Source: Streptomyces abyssalis (GTDB lineage: Bacteria; Actinomycetota; Actinomycetes; Streptomycetales; Streptomycetaceae). From it: DNA of 64,000 bases. Within the stretch, counting starts at the first letter, position 1. Every line of letters starts with the position of its first letter. The notes beneath the pieces are model-generated. The model was given only the letters and a program-made list of their open reading frames with translations, ran no database searches and was not told the origin of the DNA. The position numbers were made by a program, and so were the translations under genes. This document shows, piece by piece, positions 15,702-23,460 of the stretch. The stretch lies in the NCBI RefSeq assembly GCF_001751365.1, contig NZ_LJGT01000038.1, positions 1,524,507-1,588,506 of the forward strand, in the 5' to 3' direction.

Positions 15702-16058
15702 GTGGGCGAGCAGACGGGGCTGCCTGAGTACCGACGGGTCATGAACGACCTGCGGCGCCAGATCGCGAACGACGTCCTCCCGCTGGGGGAGTCCATCCCG
15801 TCGACCGCGGACCTCATGGAGGAGTACGGCGTCTCGGTCACGGTCGTCCGGCGCGCAGTCGCGGAGCTCAAAGGGGAGGGTCTGCTGCGCGGCCAGCCCG
15901 GCAAGGCCGTGTACGTGCTGGCCAAGCCGAGCGACTCGGCATCTGCCCACACTCCGGAGTACGAGGCGATCATGGGTGAGATCCGCGCGTTGAGGGGCGA
16001 GATGCAGAGCCTCGCTCGTCGGCTCGGGCAGCTCGAAGATGCGGTCGGTCCTCAGTAA
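15702..16058 (+). CDS. GntR-family repressor (KorSA-like control protein)
   Basis: 118 residues from GTG at 15702, with GGAGG 11 bases upstream. N-terminal winged helix typical of GntR: EYRRVMNDLRRQIANDVLPL, then IPSTADLMEEYGVSVTVVRR and the wing GEGLLRGQPGKAVYV. The tail is a short helix (about 95-115) that could dimerise; there is no large effector domain. Known: in pSAM2 the GntR protein KorSA represses the element's activator and so keeps it integrated. Divergent placement and the palindromic sites suggest the same role here. Confidence 0.9.
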   Translation: MGEQTGLPEYRRVMNDLRRQIANDVLPLGESIPSTADLMEEYGVSVTVVRRAVAELKGEGLLRGQPGKAVYVLAKPSDSASAHTPEYEAIMGEIRALRGEMQSLARRLGQLEDAVGPQ

Positions 16059-16164
16059 CGCGGCTGAACAGCTGGTTCACCCGGTCCGACAGATCGTGGG
16101 CTTCCTCAGCCATCTCCCGTAGAACTACGGTCAGTTCAGCGCGCTCGCTTTCCGTCAGTGCCAT
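15970..16164 (-). CDS. small ORF antisense to the 3' end of the GntR gene
   Basis: 64 residues: MALTESERAELTVVLREMAE, then EAHDLSDRVNQLFSRV, a well-formed amphipathic helical protein with normal Streptomyces codon use in the first 40 residues. ATG at 16164 has GGAG about 10 bases upstream. It overlaps the repressor gene by 89 bases tail to tail. The C-terminal part (after about residue 45) may just be the shadow of the GntR frame. Could be a real small AICE gene that also damps the repressor message by antisense; uncertain. Confidence 0.4.
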   Translation of the reverse strand: MALTESERAELTVVLREMAEEAHDLSDRVNQLFSRVTEDRPHLRAARADERGSASRPSTRGSHP

Positions 16165-16293
16165 GTCCCGAGCTCCAAGCCGTGCTGCGGTTCGATCAGT
16201 TGCTCCAGTGGCTATGACGTTAGGAACGGAACGCCGCAGCACCCCGGAAAAACCTTCCGGGGTCCGACCGGACCGCGGGGTGAAGCTCTGTCC

Positions 16294-17517
16294 ATGCGAG
16301 GAATGACGGAGAACCTGACCATCGGTGAGCGCGTCGCTTGGTACCGCCGGCGGCGCGGAATCCCCCAGGAAGCGCTGGCCGGCCTCATCGGACGTACGAC
16401 GGACTGGCTGAGCAAGGCGGAGAACAACCGCATCGACCTCGACCGGCTCTCGGTCATCAAGTCCCTGGCGGACGCGCTCGACGTGTCGCTGGGCGACCTG
16501 CTCGCCGAGCCGACGCTCATGGACTGGACGGCCGACAGCGGCCGGCGCACCGTCCCCGCACTTCGCGAAGCTCTCATGGACTACCGGCAGTTGACGCCCC
16601 TGCTCGGCATCCCGACGGAGGGTGAGCCGCCGGCACTTCCGGAACTGCGCTCGAACATCGCCGACGTCCTCGACGCCTACCAGGCATCCCGCTACGGCTA
16701 CGCCACTCGCCGGCTCCCGCTTCTCCTGGCGGACGCACTGCTCGCCGCCCGCTCGTACACCGGTCGCGAGGGCGAGGAAGCGAACGCACACCTGGCCATG
16801 ACGTACCAGGGGGCGGCCCAGGTGCTCGGCAAGGTGGGGGAGACCGAGCTGGCGTGGATGGCCGCCGACCGAGGCCTTGCCGCGGCCCAGCAGAGCGGGA
16901 ACCGTTCTGTCACCGGCTCCCTCTTCCGCTCGGTGGTGCACTGCCTGCTCTCCACCGGTCGGTTCAAGAACGCCGTCCAGCTCGTCGACGACGCCTCGAC
17001 CGTGCTCGAACCAGAGCTCGCCGACGCCTCACCCGGCTACCTGTCCGTGTACGGGACGCTCTTCCTCGCTGGCTCGATGGCCGCGGCACGCGCCGAGGAC
17101 CGTTCGACCACGCAGACGTACCTCCGGGAAGCCGAGAACGCCGCTCGCCGGCTCGGCGCCGACGCGAACCACATGTGGACGTCCTTCGGCCCGACGAACG
17201 TCGGCATCCACCGCGTGGCCACAGCGGGGGAGTTCGGCGACATGCAGGTCGCGGTTGAGCTCGGCCAGGACCTCGACGTTACGGCGCTGCCGACGGAACG
17301 CCGCGTACGGCACCACCTCGAGGTCGCGCGCGCCCTCAACGCCTGGAACCGTACGGACGAAGCCCTCGACAAGGTCCTCGAAGCCGAGCAGGACGCCCCC
17401 GAACAGGTCCGCCACCACTACCTGAGCCGCGAACTCGTCGTCGGCTGGGTCCGCGGCACCAAGGGCCAGCCCTCCCGGTCGGTCGCCGACCTGGCCCATC
17501 GGCTCCGCGTCGTGTGA
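16294..17517 (+). CDS. XRE-family transcriptional regulator with TPR-like C-terminal region
   Basis: 407 residues; ATG at 16294, an alternative ATG three codons later. The N-terminal HTH_3 domain spans about 8-68 (TIGERVAWYRRRRGIPQEAL, then TTDWLSKAENNRIDLDRLSV). A long all-helical region (about 90-400) has TPR-like repeats, as in many Streptomyces XRE regulators that sense a ligand or peptide. Known: AICEs commonly carry such a regulator directly before a Nudix gene. It lies 19 bases upstream of the Nudix gene, so they probably form an operon. Confidence 0.88.
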   Translation: MRGMTENLTIGERVAWYRRRRGIPQEALAGLIGRTTDWLSKAENNRIDLDRLSVIKSLADALDVSLGDLLAEPTLMDWTADSGRRTVPALREALMDYRQLTPLLGIPTEGEPPALPELRSNIADVLDAYQASRYGYATRRLPLLLADALLAARSYTGREGEEANAHLAMTYQGAAQVLGKVGETELAWMAADRGLAAAQQSGNRSVTGSLFRSVVHCLLSTGRFKNAVQLVDDASTVLEPELADASPGYLSVYGTLFLAGSMAAARAEDRSTTQTYLREAENAARRLGADANHMWTSFGPTNVGIHRVATAGEFGDMQVAVELGQDLDVTALPTERRVRHHLEVARALNAWNRTDEALDKVLEAEQDAPEQVRHHYLSRELVVGWVRGTKGQPSRSVADLAHRLRVV

Positions 17518-17536
17518 GCCGGTTAGGGTCGGTGGG

Positions 17537-18037
17537 GTGAGCGAGCACCGAGCCGAGAACGAGCACGAAGCCAAGATGGCGCGCCCGCGCATGGCAGCGG
17601 GCGCGCTCTTCTTCGACGAGCACGACCGAGTGCTCATGGTCGAGCCCGCGTACAAGGACTACTGGGACATCCCTGGCGGCTACGTCGAGAAGGGCGAGTC
17701 CCCCCGCGAGGCGTGCATCCGCGAGGTCCGCGAGGAGCTGGGCATCACGCCAACGATCGGCCGACTCCTGGTCGTCGACTGGGCACCGAACCCGGGGGAG
17801 GGGGACAAGGTGCTGTACCTCTTCGACGGGGGAGTACTGAGCGGCACCGATACCGAACGTGTGGTGCTGCAGACGGACGAACTGGTCGGTTTCGCGTTTC
17901 ACGATGTCAACAAGTTGGTTGCTGTGACGATCTCGCGACTCGCTCGACGCATCGCGGCAGCTGCTTCAGCTCGACGGAGTGCGAGCGTTGCCTACCTGGA
18001 GCACGGCGAACCAGCGGAAGGGCCCACCTTCCACTGA
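17537..18037 (+). CDS. Nudix hydrolase of the AICE
   Basis: 166 residues from GTG at 17537. The Nudix box is complete: GGYVEKGE (about 47-54), then REACIREVREELG, i.e. Gx5Ex7REUxEExGU. Flanking strands such as AAGALFFDEHDRVLMVEPAY fit the fold. Known: Nudix enzymes hydrolyse nucleoside diphosphate derivatives, and a nudix gene accompanies the regulatory genes in pSAM2-type elements. Substrate unknown. It is the last recognisable AICE gene on the right. Confidence 0.92.
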   Translation: MSEHRAENEHEAKMARPRMAAGALFFDEHDRVLMVEPAYKDYWDIPGGYVEKGESPREACIREVREELGITPTIGRLLVVDWAPNPGEGDKVLYLFDGGVLSGTDTERVVLQTDELVGFAFHDVNKLVAVTISRLARRIAAAASARRSASVAYLEHGEPAEGPTFH

Positions 18038-18387
18038 CCTGTGCAGTCCTGACGTGTAATGCGGCTGCCTGGCAGTCGCACTGCATGCAGCCAACGTTTG
18101 TTTACCACTCGCCATGTTGTACACCGTGATCGAGTCATAATTCGCTGGCGCTCATGAGTGTGAGATCGGCCTAATCATGCGTGCTCATCGGCGCGGCCGC
18201 ATGCTCCATTTTCCCCTCAGCAACACCTGTATCGCGAGATACACGGGCCTGGCTGGAATTCAAGGGTTGCGGTGTGGCAACTTCTGAATGGGGAAAATCT
18301 TTTCGATTGCCCTTAACTCTGATCACCCGCAGTCTGGAGCCCTTGCGTACCGAGATTTCTCGATCGGCGACAAGGGATCACTCAGGG
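18038..18387. other. intergenic region, probable boundary between AICE core and NTPase module
   Basis: 350 bases, visibly more AT-rich than the flanking AICE genes. In-frame codons upstream of the next gene (from GTG at 18181) exist but read as unlikely protein. It presumably holds the promoter of the three-gene module; no convincing -35/-10 pair or long palindrome was identified. Confidence 0.5.
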
Positions 18388-18828
18388 GTGGGGGATTTGG
18401 ATGTTCTGCAAGTAGCTACGGGTGCCTCCAGTGTGCTGGTGGCTGAAATGTTGATGACCGGTTGGAGGTCCGTTCGCAACACGATGTCCGGAATCTTTGG
18501 TCGTGGAGGCGAAAAGTCGGCCGAAGAGGAGCTGCAACTTCTGGACGCCGCCCATCGGCGCCTCAATGAGAGTTCAGACAATGAACGTGATGCTCTCGTC
18601 GGGGCAGTGCAGCAGGAGCTGACAATTCAACTCGCAGCCTTTCTGCAAAAGAACCCGGATGCCGTTACTGAACTCCAGGCGCTGGTGGATAATGCAAGCG
18701 AGACACCCGACAGGTCGGGCATGCAAGTAAATGCACACAGCAACACCGATAGTCAGGTAATCGTCTCCGGTGGGTCCGTCAGTCCCGGTGGCAGCATCGT
18801 CTACCGAGCACCGGAGCGAGACGGGTGA
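18388..18828 (+). CDS. small tail-bearing protein, first gene of the NTPase module
   Basis: About 146 residues. The frame is open from GTG at 18181, but the first 69 codons look unnatural; GTG at 18388 or TTG at 18397 (after a G-rich stretch) is preferred. The body is helical: GASSVLVAEMLMTGWRSVRN, FGRGGEKSAEEELQLLDAA, LQKNPDAVTELQALVD. The C-terminus has a glycine/serine/valine-rich tail, QVIVSGGSVSPGGSIVYR. The same body-plus-tail plan is seen in the gene at 1744-2166. Known to me as a frequent Streptomyces family placed before NTPase genes, function undetermined. Its stop overlaps the GTG of the NTPase gene (GTGA), so the two are coupled. Confidence 0.7.
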   Translation: MGDLDVLQVATGASSVLVAEMLMTGWRSVRNTMSGIFGRGGEKSAEEELQLLDAAHRRLNESSDNERDALVGAVQQELTIQLAAFLQKNPDAVTELQALVDNASETPDRSGMQVNAHSNTDSQVIVSGGSVSPGGSIVYRAPERDG

Positions 18829-20909
18829 GTGAAAGTACTCTCCCTACACGTATGCCACATTCCAATGATTTCCCCCGGATTGACCCCCCAGTGACATCGC
18901 TGCACGTATCGGTTGAGGGTAATGATCGCTCATCGATCATCATCGCCGGAGGTTCCGTAAATACCTCGGGCAAACCACCGCTACCCTCAATCGACATTCC
19001 GAGAAGTGACATCGAAGCTGTACGGAAGGCCTGGGTGCCGCTCACTCCCAGCGGGGATAACATCCCCACGGCTACCGAAGCTGCAGAGTTGTTAGACGGC
19101 ATAGGACCCGGAATTGCAGTCGTCTCCGGTCCCCCTGGATTCGGCAAGCGCGCTATCGGGATCAGGGCTTTGTCGAAGACCTCAAGAATACTGGAGAGAA
19201 GGGGTCGACAAGCCCTGCTACTGAAGGAGATACGGCCCGACTGGGAGACCCCTGAAACCCCGGATACCTCGTTGTTGCCTGATGAGCCCGGCACCGGCTA
19301 CCTACTCGATGTCGCGGCAGAGATCGGTGCCTGGAAGGACCAGCGCCGAGTGGCCAACGAGTTGATCAGTCATGGTGAGGCCCTGCGACGAATAGGATCT
19401 TACCTGGTAGTTATCAGTGATGAGGCCGGCTGGCCCGAGGAAGTTTCGGGGACGCTAGCCAAAGTGGTCGTTCGAGTCAAAGGCAGACCATCACCCCATC
19501 TCGTAGCGCGGGCTCACTTGGAACGCGTCCACTGCATGCCGGAACGCGGACAGTGGCTCAAGTGGCCTACGAACGATTCAGAGATGGTGGGGGAGGCAGC
19601 ACACCTCCTCAGCGACCGTTCTAGTCCGGCGGACGCCACACGACTCGCGGGCATCCTGGCTTCTGTTGACTACACACCCGCTGGACTGGCGTCGGCCATA
19701 GAGCAGTTCCAGCAGTGGACCGCTGAAGTCGACTCTGTATTCAAGCGCACATTGGAGAGCCCGGACGACCGTGCCTTACTAATCGCAGCAATCTTTCTGA
19801 GTGGTGAGGACCCGCTAGCAATTCAGAGCGCTGCCCGCAAACTACTTAACGAAGCGCCCGTGCGGGATGTTCGCACGATCTTAAGTGGGCCCGACCTAAC
19901 CGCTCGCTTAGAAGGCGTCGGAGTAGAGGTCGCTGGACGGCGAGCAAATGTGGACCACAAACCGGGCTATGCGCGTGCCGTGCTGCTCCATTTGTGGCGG
20001 CAGCGTGCCGATATCCACGGTCCATTGCTGGAATGGGTCGACACGATCACCGGACCCAGACAGCCCGGTGTTATCCGTCTGGAATACATTAGCGACCTCT
20101 TGGTTCAATTGGCCGTTGCCGAGAGTGATATCCGCGTCATTGACCAGATTCGCAACTGGATCGACAACGGGAACGACAGCGTCGAGCATCAGCAATTGAT
20201 TGCCGACGTGCTAACCACCGCTGCAGAGGCTGACATATTCGGACCAGCGGTCCGCGCTCGACTTCTCACTTGGGCTCAGGACGACTCTGAGGCGGTAGCG
20301 CGGGTTGTTGCGCTTGTGTGCCAAGGTGCATTCGCAGATCGCTATCCCCGTCAGGCGATGGTCCGCCTGCGACATATCCTCAGTCGACGTGAGCGTGATA
20401 GCGCAGTGCGAATTGCGGAAGAGGCACTGCACATGCTCGCCCTTCGCGAAATGCATCTGCCACGGGTCTGGGAGTCAGTCACTAAATGGACCAAGGAAGG
20501 GAATGGCCTAGCTGGTCACCGAGCCTTTCTCTCACTTGTCGATCCATATCCTGATCCTTCAGTGGTGCAGCTCTTGTTGGAGGCTGCTGGGAAGGGCCAA
20601 CAGGTCAGGGATGCGTTGGTGGATAGTTGGAGCGCTGCTCTTGCCGACCCTCGTGTTGACACCGAATGCCGCCAACTATTAATCGCTTGGGCTCGCGTGC
20701 GCTCAGAGGGACTTGTTGCGAAGCACACGGTCACCGACATCCTTCAGGAAGTGGTTAGGCGTCACCTGTACTCCAGCCCCATCTCCGCTCTTGTATTCGG
20801 CGAACCTGAGATCCGATATGACCACGCGGTCATCGAACTGCGCAAGGATCTCAGGCTGCCCTCGTCAGAGAACAATCCGCATATCGGTGAAGATGCTGTG
20901 GAGTCCTGA
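18825..20909 (+). CDS. large P-loop NTPase (STAND-like) with altered Walker A and helical repeat C-terminus
   Basis: 694 residues from GTG at 18825. Residues about 25-50 carry a tail-like strand segment (LHVSVEGNDRSSIIIAGGSV) like that of the preceding protein. Walker A reads GPPGFGKR at 102-109: the Ser/Thr after Lys is replaced by Arg. A hydrophobic strand YLVVISDE at 193-200 is the probable Walker B. From about 290 to 660 it is all helical, consistent with HEAT/ARM or TPR-like repeats and no recognised effector enzyme. Five in-frame TTA codons (residues 90, 318, 353, 362 and 619) would make translation depend on the bldA leucyl-tRNA. Base composition is lower in GC than the AICE. Likely a regulated conflict NTPase; no family name assigned. 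Confidence 0.75.
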   Translation: MSESTLPTRMPHSNDFPRIDPPVTSLHVSVEGNDRSSIIIAGGSVNTSGKPPLPSIDIPRSDIEAVRKAWVPLTPSGDNIPTATEAAELLDGIGPGIAVVSGPPGFGKRAIGIRALSKTSRILERRGRQALLLKEIRPDWETPETPDTSLLPDEPGTGYLLDVAAEIGAWKDQRRVANELISHGEALRRIGSYLVVISDEAGWPEEVSGTLAKVVVRVKGRPSPHLVARAHLERVHCMPERGQWLKWPTNDSEMVGEAAHLLSDRSSPADATRLAGILASVDYTPAGLASAIEQFQQWTAEVDSVFKRTLESPDDRALLIAAIFLSGEDPLAIQSAARKLLNEAPVRDVRTILSGPDLTARLEGVGVEVAGRRANVDHKPGYARAVLLHLWRQRADIHGPLLEWVDTITGPRQPGVIRLEYISDLLVQLAVAESDIRVIDQIRNWIDNGNDSVEHQQLIADVLTTAAEADIFGPAVRARLLTWAQDDSEAVARVVALVCQGAFADRYPRQAMVRLRHILSRRERDSAVRIAEEALHMLALREMHLPRVWESVTKWTKEGNGLAGHRAFLSLVDPYPDPSVVQLLLEAAGKGQQVRDALVDSWSAALADPRVDTECRQLLIAWARVRSEGLVAKHTVTDILQEVVRRHLYSSPISALVFGEPEIRYDHAVIELRKDLRLPSSENNPHIGEDAVES

Positions 20910-20911
20910 TC

Positions 20912-21688
20912 GTGTTCTATATGAACTCTCGGCGCGCCGCGCGCAGAAGGCTTCGACGCCGTCTATCTCGCTTCTCCGCCCGGGTTCCCAGCCTTTACCC
21001 AGGGATCGGGTTCAACGCTCGAATCACGGCTACGGTTCTCAACAGCCCGCCCTACCCGGCGCCAATCGACGACATAGCACACGACGTTCGAACATCCCTA
21101 CGCTCAGCGCTTTCCGATCTTTCTCAGGCGTGTGATCCGTCGGATTTGCCCTCAGCTCGGGACGAGTGCTGGCGCCATATGGCCCGTGTGCGAACGCTTC
21201 CGACCACGCCGCCGATCGAATACCACGGTGCGCTCACTCTCGATCTACTCCCTCACGACCAGACCGCTGTGACTGCTCTCCTCGATGCCCAGCGTCGGCA
21301 GACTGTCGTCGACACCGTGCGGAGGCAGAGGGGGGAGGCGATCGCGCGAGAGTTGTCCGTACCAGCCGGGCTATTGGTGCGTTGGTCCGAACAGGAGCAG
21401 CCGAACTGGTCCGACCTTCCCGATCTCACAGAGATAGCCAAGACTGCGCAGGCGTTCGCGGAGTATCGGCCTGAACATGAGCGAACGCTTGAATTCGAGG
21501 CGCTCGAAGTGCTTCGCGACTTTCTGAGTAGCTTCCCTGACAAACCTCAGAAGGAGATGCTTTACACAATTCTGGCTCAAGGCATGCGGCATGCCCAAAG
21601 ACCTGCGCATGCCGCACGAGTGGAGAAACTGCTCAACGGCCACCTGCGCGTCGATCCGTTGAACGATAGACGGACGACCGGCACATGA
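20912..21688 (+). CDS. third protein of the NTPase module, basic N-terminus, function unknown
   Basis: 258 residues from GTG at 20912 (ATG three codons later), 2 bases after the NTPase stop. It starts [20 protein letters not shown], a very basic stretch. A region with PGIGFNARITATVLNSPPYP follows, then a helix rich in Gln and Arg (LLDAQRRQTVVDTVRRQRGE, about 128-150) and a C-terminal helical part. The middle loosely recalls SPFH/band-7-type tails, but I cannot support that assignment. No catalytic motif or clear transmembrane helix. As partner of an NTPase with no effector domain of its own, it is the best candidate for the effector or membrane/nucleic-acid-binding unit. Confidence 0.65.
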   Translation: MFYMNSRRAARRRLRRRLSRFSARVPSLYPGIGFNARITATVLNSPPYPAPIDDIAHDVRTSLRSALSDLSQACDPSDLPSARDECWRHMARVRTLPTTPPIEYHGALTLDLLPHDQTAVTALLDAQRRQTVVDTVRRQRGEAIARELSVPAGLLVRWSEQEQPNWSDLPDLTEIAKTAQAFAEYRPEHERTLEFEALEVLRDFLSSFPDKPQKEMLYTILAQGMRHAQRPAHAARVEKLLNGHLRVDPLNDRRTTGT

Positions 21689-21734
21689 GGAGCGTGCGGG
21701 AACCTGCGTCGACGCAGTTGGCCATTGGAAGTGG

Positions 21735-21932
21735 ATGCCGACCATGAGCACAACGCTCTGGCGCTGGCTCCTGTCACCTCGGACCAGCTGGTACGCCTGG
21801 CGCCTGACGAAGTCTCGTCCGGGGGACCTCTCCTTCGACACGGCATGGCGAGAGACGAGGATTCGCCGGCACCCTGACGAGGCGCCCTACCAAAGCAACG
21901 GTCACCGTCCCCCCAGCGACTCTCGAGAATGA
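21735..21932 (+). CDS. possible small ORF after the NTPase module
   Basis: 65 residues: MPTMSTTLWRWLLSPRTSWY, then AWRLTKSRPGDLSFDTAWRE. Tryptophan-rich and basic. It starts 46 bases after the third module gene and could be co-transcribed. No Shine-Dalgarno of note and no homology recognised; may be spurious. Confidence 0.25.
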   Translation: MPTMSTTLWRWLLSPRTSWYAWRLTKSRPGDLSFDTAWRETRIRRHPDEAPYQSNGHRPPSDSRE

Positions 21933-22117
21933 TCAAGGTGGGTGACTGTGTGTAGTTCATTGCTTAGTTGCGGAGCGCTGTGGCTAGCCCGAGCTTGCTA
22001 ATGATTTGCTAACCGGGCTCCCGCACACCCTGCGAATCAGGTCCACAGATCCAGCGCCTGAGGCCCACTGGGGCGAGAACCACGAGGTCAGCAACCCGCG
22101 CGACCCCCACCAGCTCG
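21933..22117. other. noncoding stretch before the att repeat
   Basis: 185 bases with no supported gene. It does not contain the 5' half of a tRNA, which shows that the tRNA-like sequence beginning at 22118 is only a fragment. Confidence 0.6.
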
Positions 22118-22160
22118 CTCGTAATGCGTAGGTCGGGGGTTCGACTCCCCCAGGCGGCTC
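22118..22160 (+). repeat. att repeat 1: 3' part of tRNA-Thr(CGT)
   Basis: 43 bases identical to 27532-27574. It starts with the anticodon loop CTCGTAA (CGT anticodon, Thr), then the anticodon 3' stem, variable loop, T arm (GGGGG TTCGACT CCCCC) and acceptor strand AGGCGGC. The 5' half of a tRNA is absent upstream, so it is an integration-generated attachment site rather than a functional gene. The adjacent integrase remnant (22207-23141) ends facing it, as expected for int next to attP. Confidence 0.9.
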
Positions 22161-22165
22161 ACCCT

Positions 22166-22203
22166 GAACCCCAGGTCGGAAGTGCTCCGACCTGGGGTTC
22201 TTT
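22166..22203 (+). terminator. strong rho-independent terminator after att repeat 1
   Basis: GAACCCCAGGTCGGA (22166-22180) pairs perfectly with TCCGACCTGGGGTTC (22186-22200), a 15-bp stem with a 5-base loop followed by TTT. It sits 6 bases after the tRNA 3' fragment, like a tRNA terminator, and may also stop transcription leaving the integrase remnant. Confidence 0.9.
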
Positions 22204-22206
22204 GCG

Positions 22207-23141
22207 TCAGCGGATGCGTCGGCGCCGCCGGGACCGCTCGCCGCGTGTCCGTCCGGTCTCAGCCCTGGTCACAGACGTGGCCCGGGGCGGCGGAAGGAAG
22301 GCGTCTCCCATGCGCCGCATCGCCTCCTTGGAGAGTTCCGACCCCCCTTCACGTACCGCCGTGTCTGACTGATCTGGGTGTGCCGCAGGATCTCCATGAT
22401 CGTGGGCATGTCCACTCCCAACTCGCTGAGGATCGTGTCGGCGGTATGGCGGCTCCCGTCGTACAGGCGACGGTCGCTGATACCTGCTTCTGGGAGTAGT
22501 TCCTTGAACTCCTCCCAGTCATGTCGCGGGCCGTAGGCCCGTCCGTCCGGACGCGCGAATACCGCGTCGTGCTCCTCACACAGGTCTCCGGCCGCCTCGC
22601 GCTGCACTTGCTGAGCCTCGCCATGGGCGAGGAGGTGGGGGACGAACGGGGGCGGAATCGGTACGGGCTCCTGACTCTTCTTCGTCTTGGGGCGGGTGAA
22701 GACCAGTCCGCCGCCCTGGCGGTCAGGGCAAGCGCTCGCGTGCCGACGACAGCGCTTCGGGCAGGGGGGCGGGCAGCCGCGCTTGTAGTGCTTGTGGGCG
22801 GTGCAGAGTTCCGGGCACGGTTCGAAGCGGTGCAGTCGTGCTCCACAGGCGTGCGGATTTTTGCAGCTGTGCTGCCAGGTAAGCCGTTGAAGCTGCCAGC
22901 GCGGGTGGAACAACTCCCGTTCCAAGTCCACGTACTGCCACCGCAGTTCCAGGCATTCGCCCTGCCGGAAGCCCATGCCCACGCCGATGATCCAGCGCAG
23001 GGATGTTGGGCGCTTGGCTGCAGCCAGTAGGAATGCCCGAGCCTCCTCCATGGTGAGGGGATTCGCCTCGACCTCGTCCACCGAGGGCGGGTCCACCAGC
23101 GTGGCGACGTTCTCTGAGATGTTCGATTCGTGACGCGTGGG
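22207..23141 (-). pseudogene. truncated and frameshifted tyrosine integrase of a second element
   Basis: The minus strand encodes an integrase catalytic domain: MGFRQGECLELRW (Arg I), a Cys/His-rich insertion (from HSCKNPHACGARLHRFEPC onward), YDGSRHTADTILSELGVDMP (box II; His I is replaced by Tyr-Asp) and QISQTRRYVKGG with the Tyr nucleophile. The N-terminal arm and core-binding domains are missing: the frame opens only after the TAA at 23142-23144. Near the end, a 6-C run at 22342-22347 causes a frame change. The uncorrected frame stops near 22269, whereas the next frame continues sensibly (SELSKEAMRRMGDAFLPPP) to TGA at 22207. Two lesions indicate an inactive remnant. Confidence 0.88.
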
Positions 23142-23342
23142 TTAGCTCGCCTGCGGCGTAAGGCTCGCGACGTACTGCTCAAGCTCGTCGCGTCGGATGC
23201 GCCGCAGGCGGCCCAGCTTGATCTACTTCAGGCGGTGCAGCAGTTCTTGCGCCTGTTGGAGGGGCCATCCCGTCCGCGTGCGGAACTCGTCGGCACCCAG
23301 GTGTTCACCGGTCCGGTCAGCCAGTTCGTCGATCCGCTTCAT
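23142..23342 (-). pseudogene. excisionase remnant with in-frame stop
   Basis: The 26 codons before TAA at 23142-23144 read IKLGRLRRIRRDELEQYVAS, the typical C-terminal half of a small excisionase/HTH_17 protein. Directly upstream an in-frame TAG (23223-23225) separates it from another short frame starting MKRIDELADRTGEHLGADEF (ATG at 23342), which I do not recognise and which is not a normal excisionase N-terminus. The excisionase stop codon is fused straight to the middle of the integrase remnant, so deletions removed the xis 5' part and the int 5' part. Confidence 0.6.
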
Positions 23343-23460
23343 CTGCTCTGTCCGGATCTCGACCCGCGTATCGGGGGACGTGCGCTCGGCGCGTACGGCT
23401 GACAGGAGTTCGGGAAATTCGGTTCAGGCCGCATATTCCTCGAGGAGATACGAGGCCTGG

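Noticed and set aside
20912..21688. SPFH/band-7 assignment for the third module protein
   Set aside because: Only a loose resemblance of the Gln/Arg-rich helix; no membrane hairpin or conserved SPFH core could be identified.
22118..22160. Functional tRNA-Thr(CGT) gene
   Set aside because: Only the anticodon loop to acceptor 3' strand is present; there is no D arm or 5' acceptor strand upstream. The same holds for 27532-27574.
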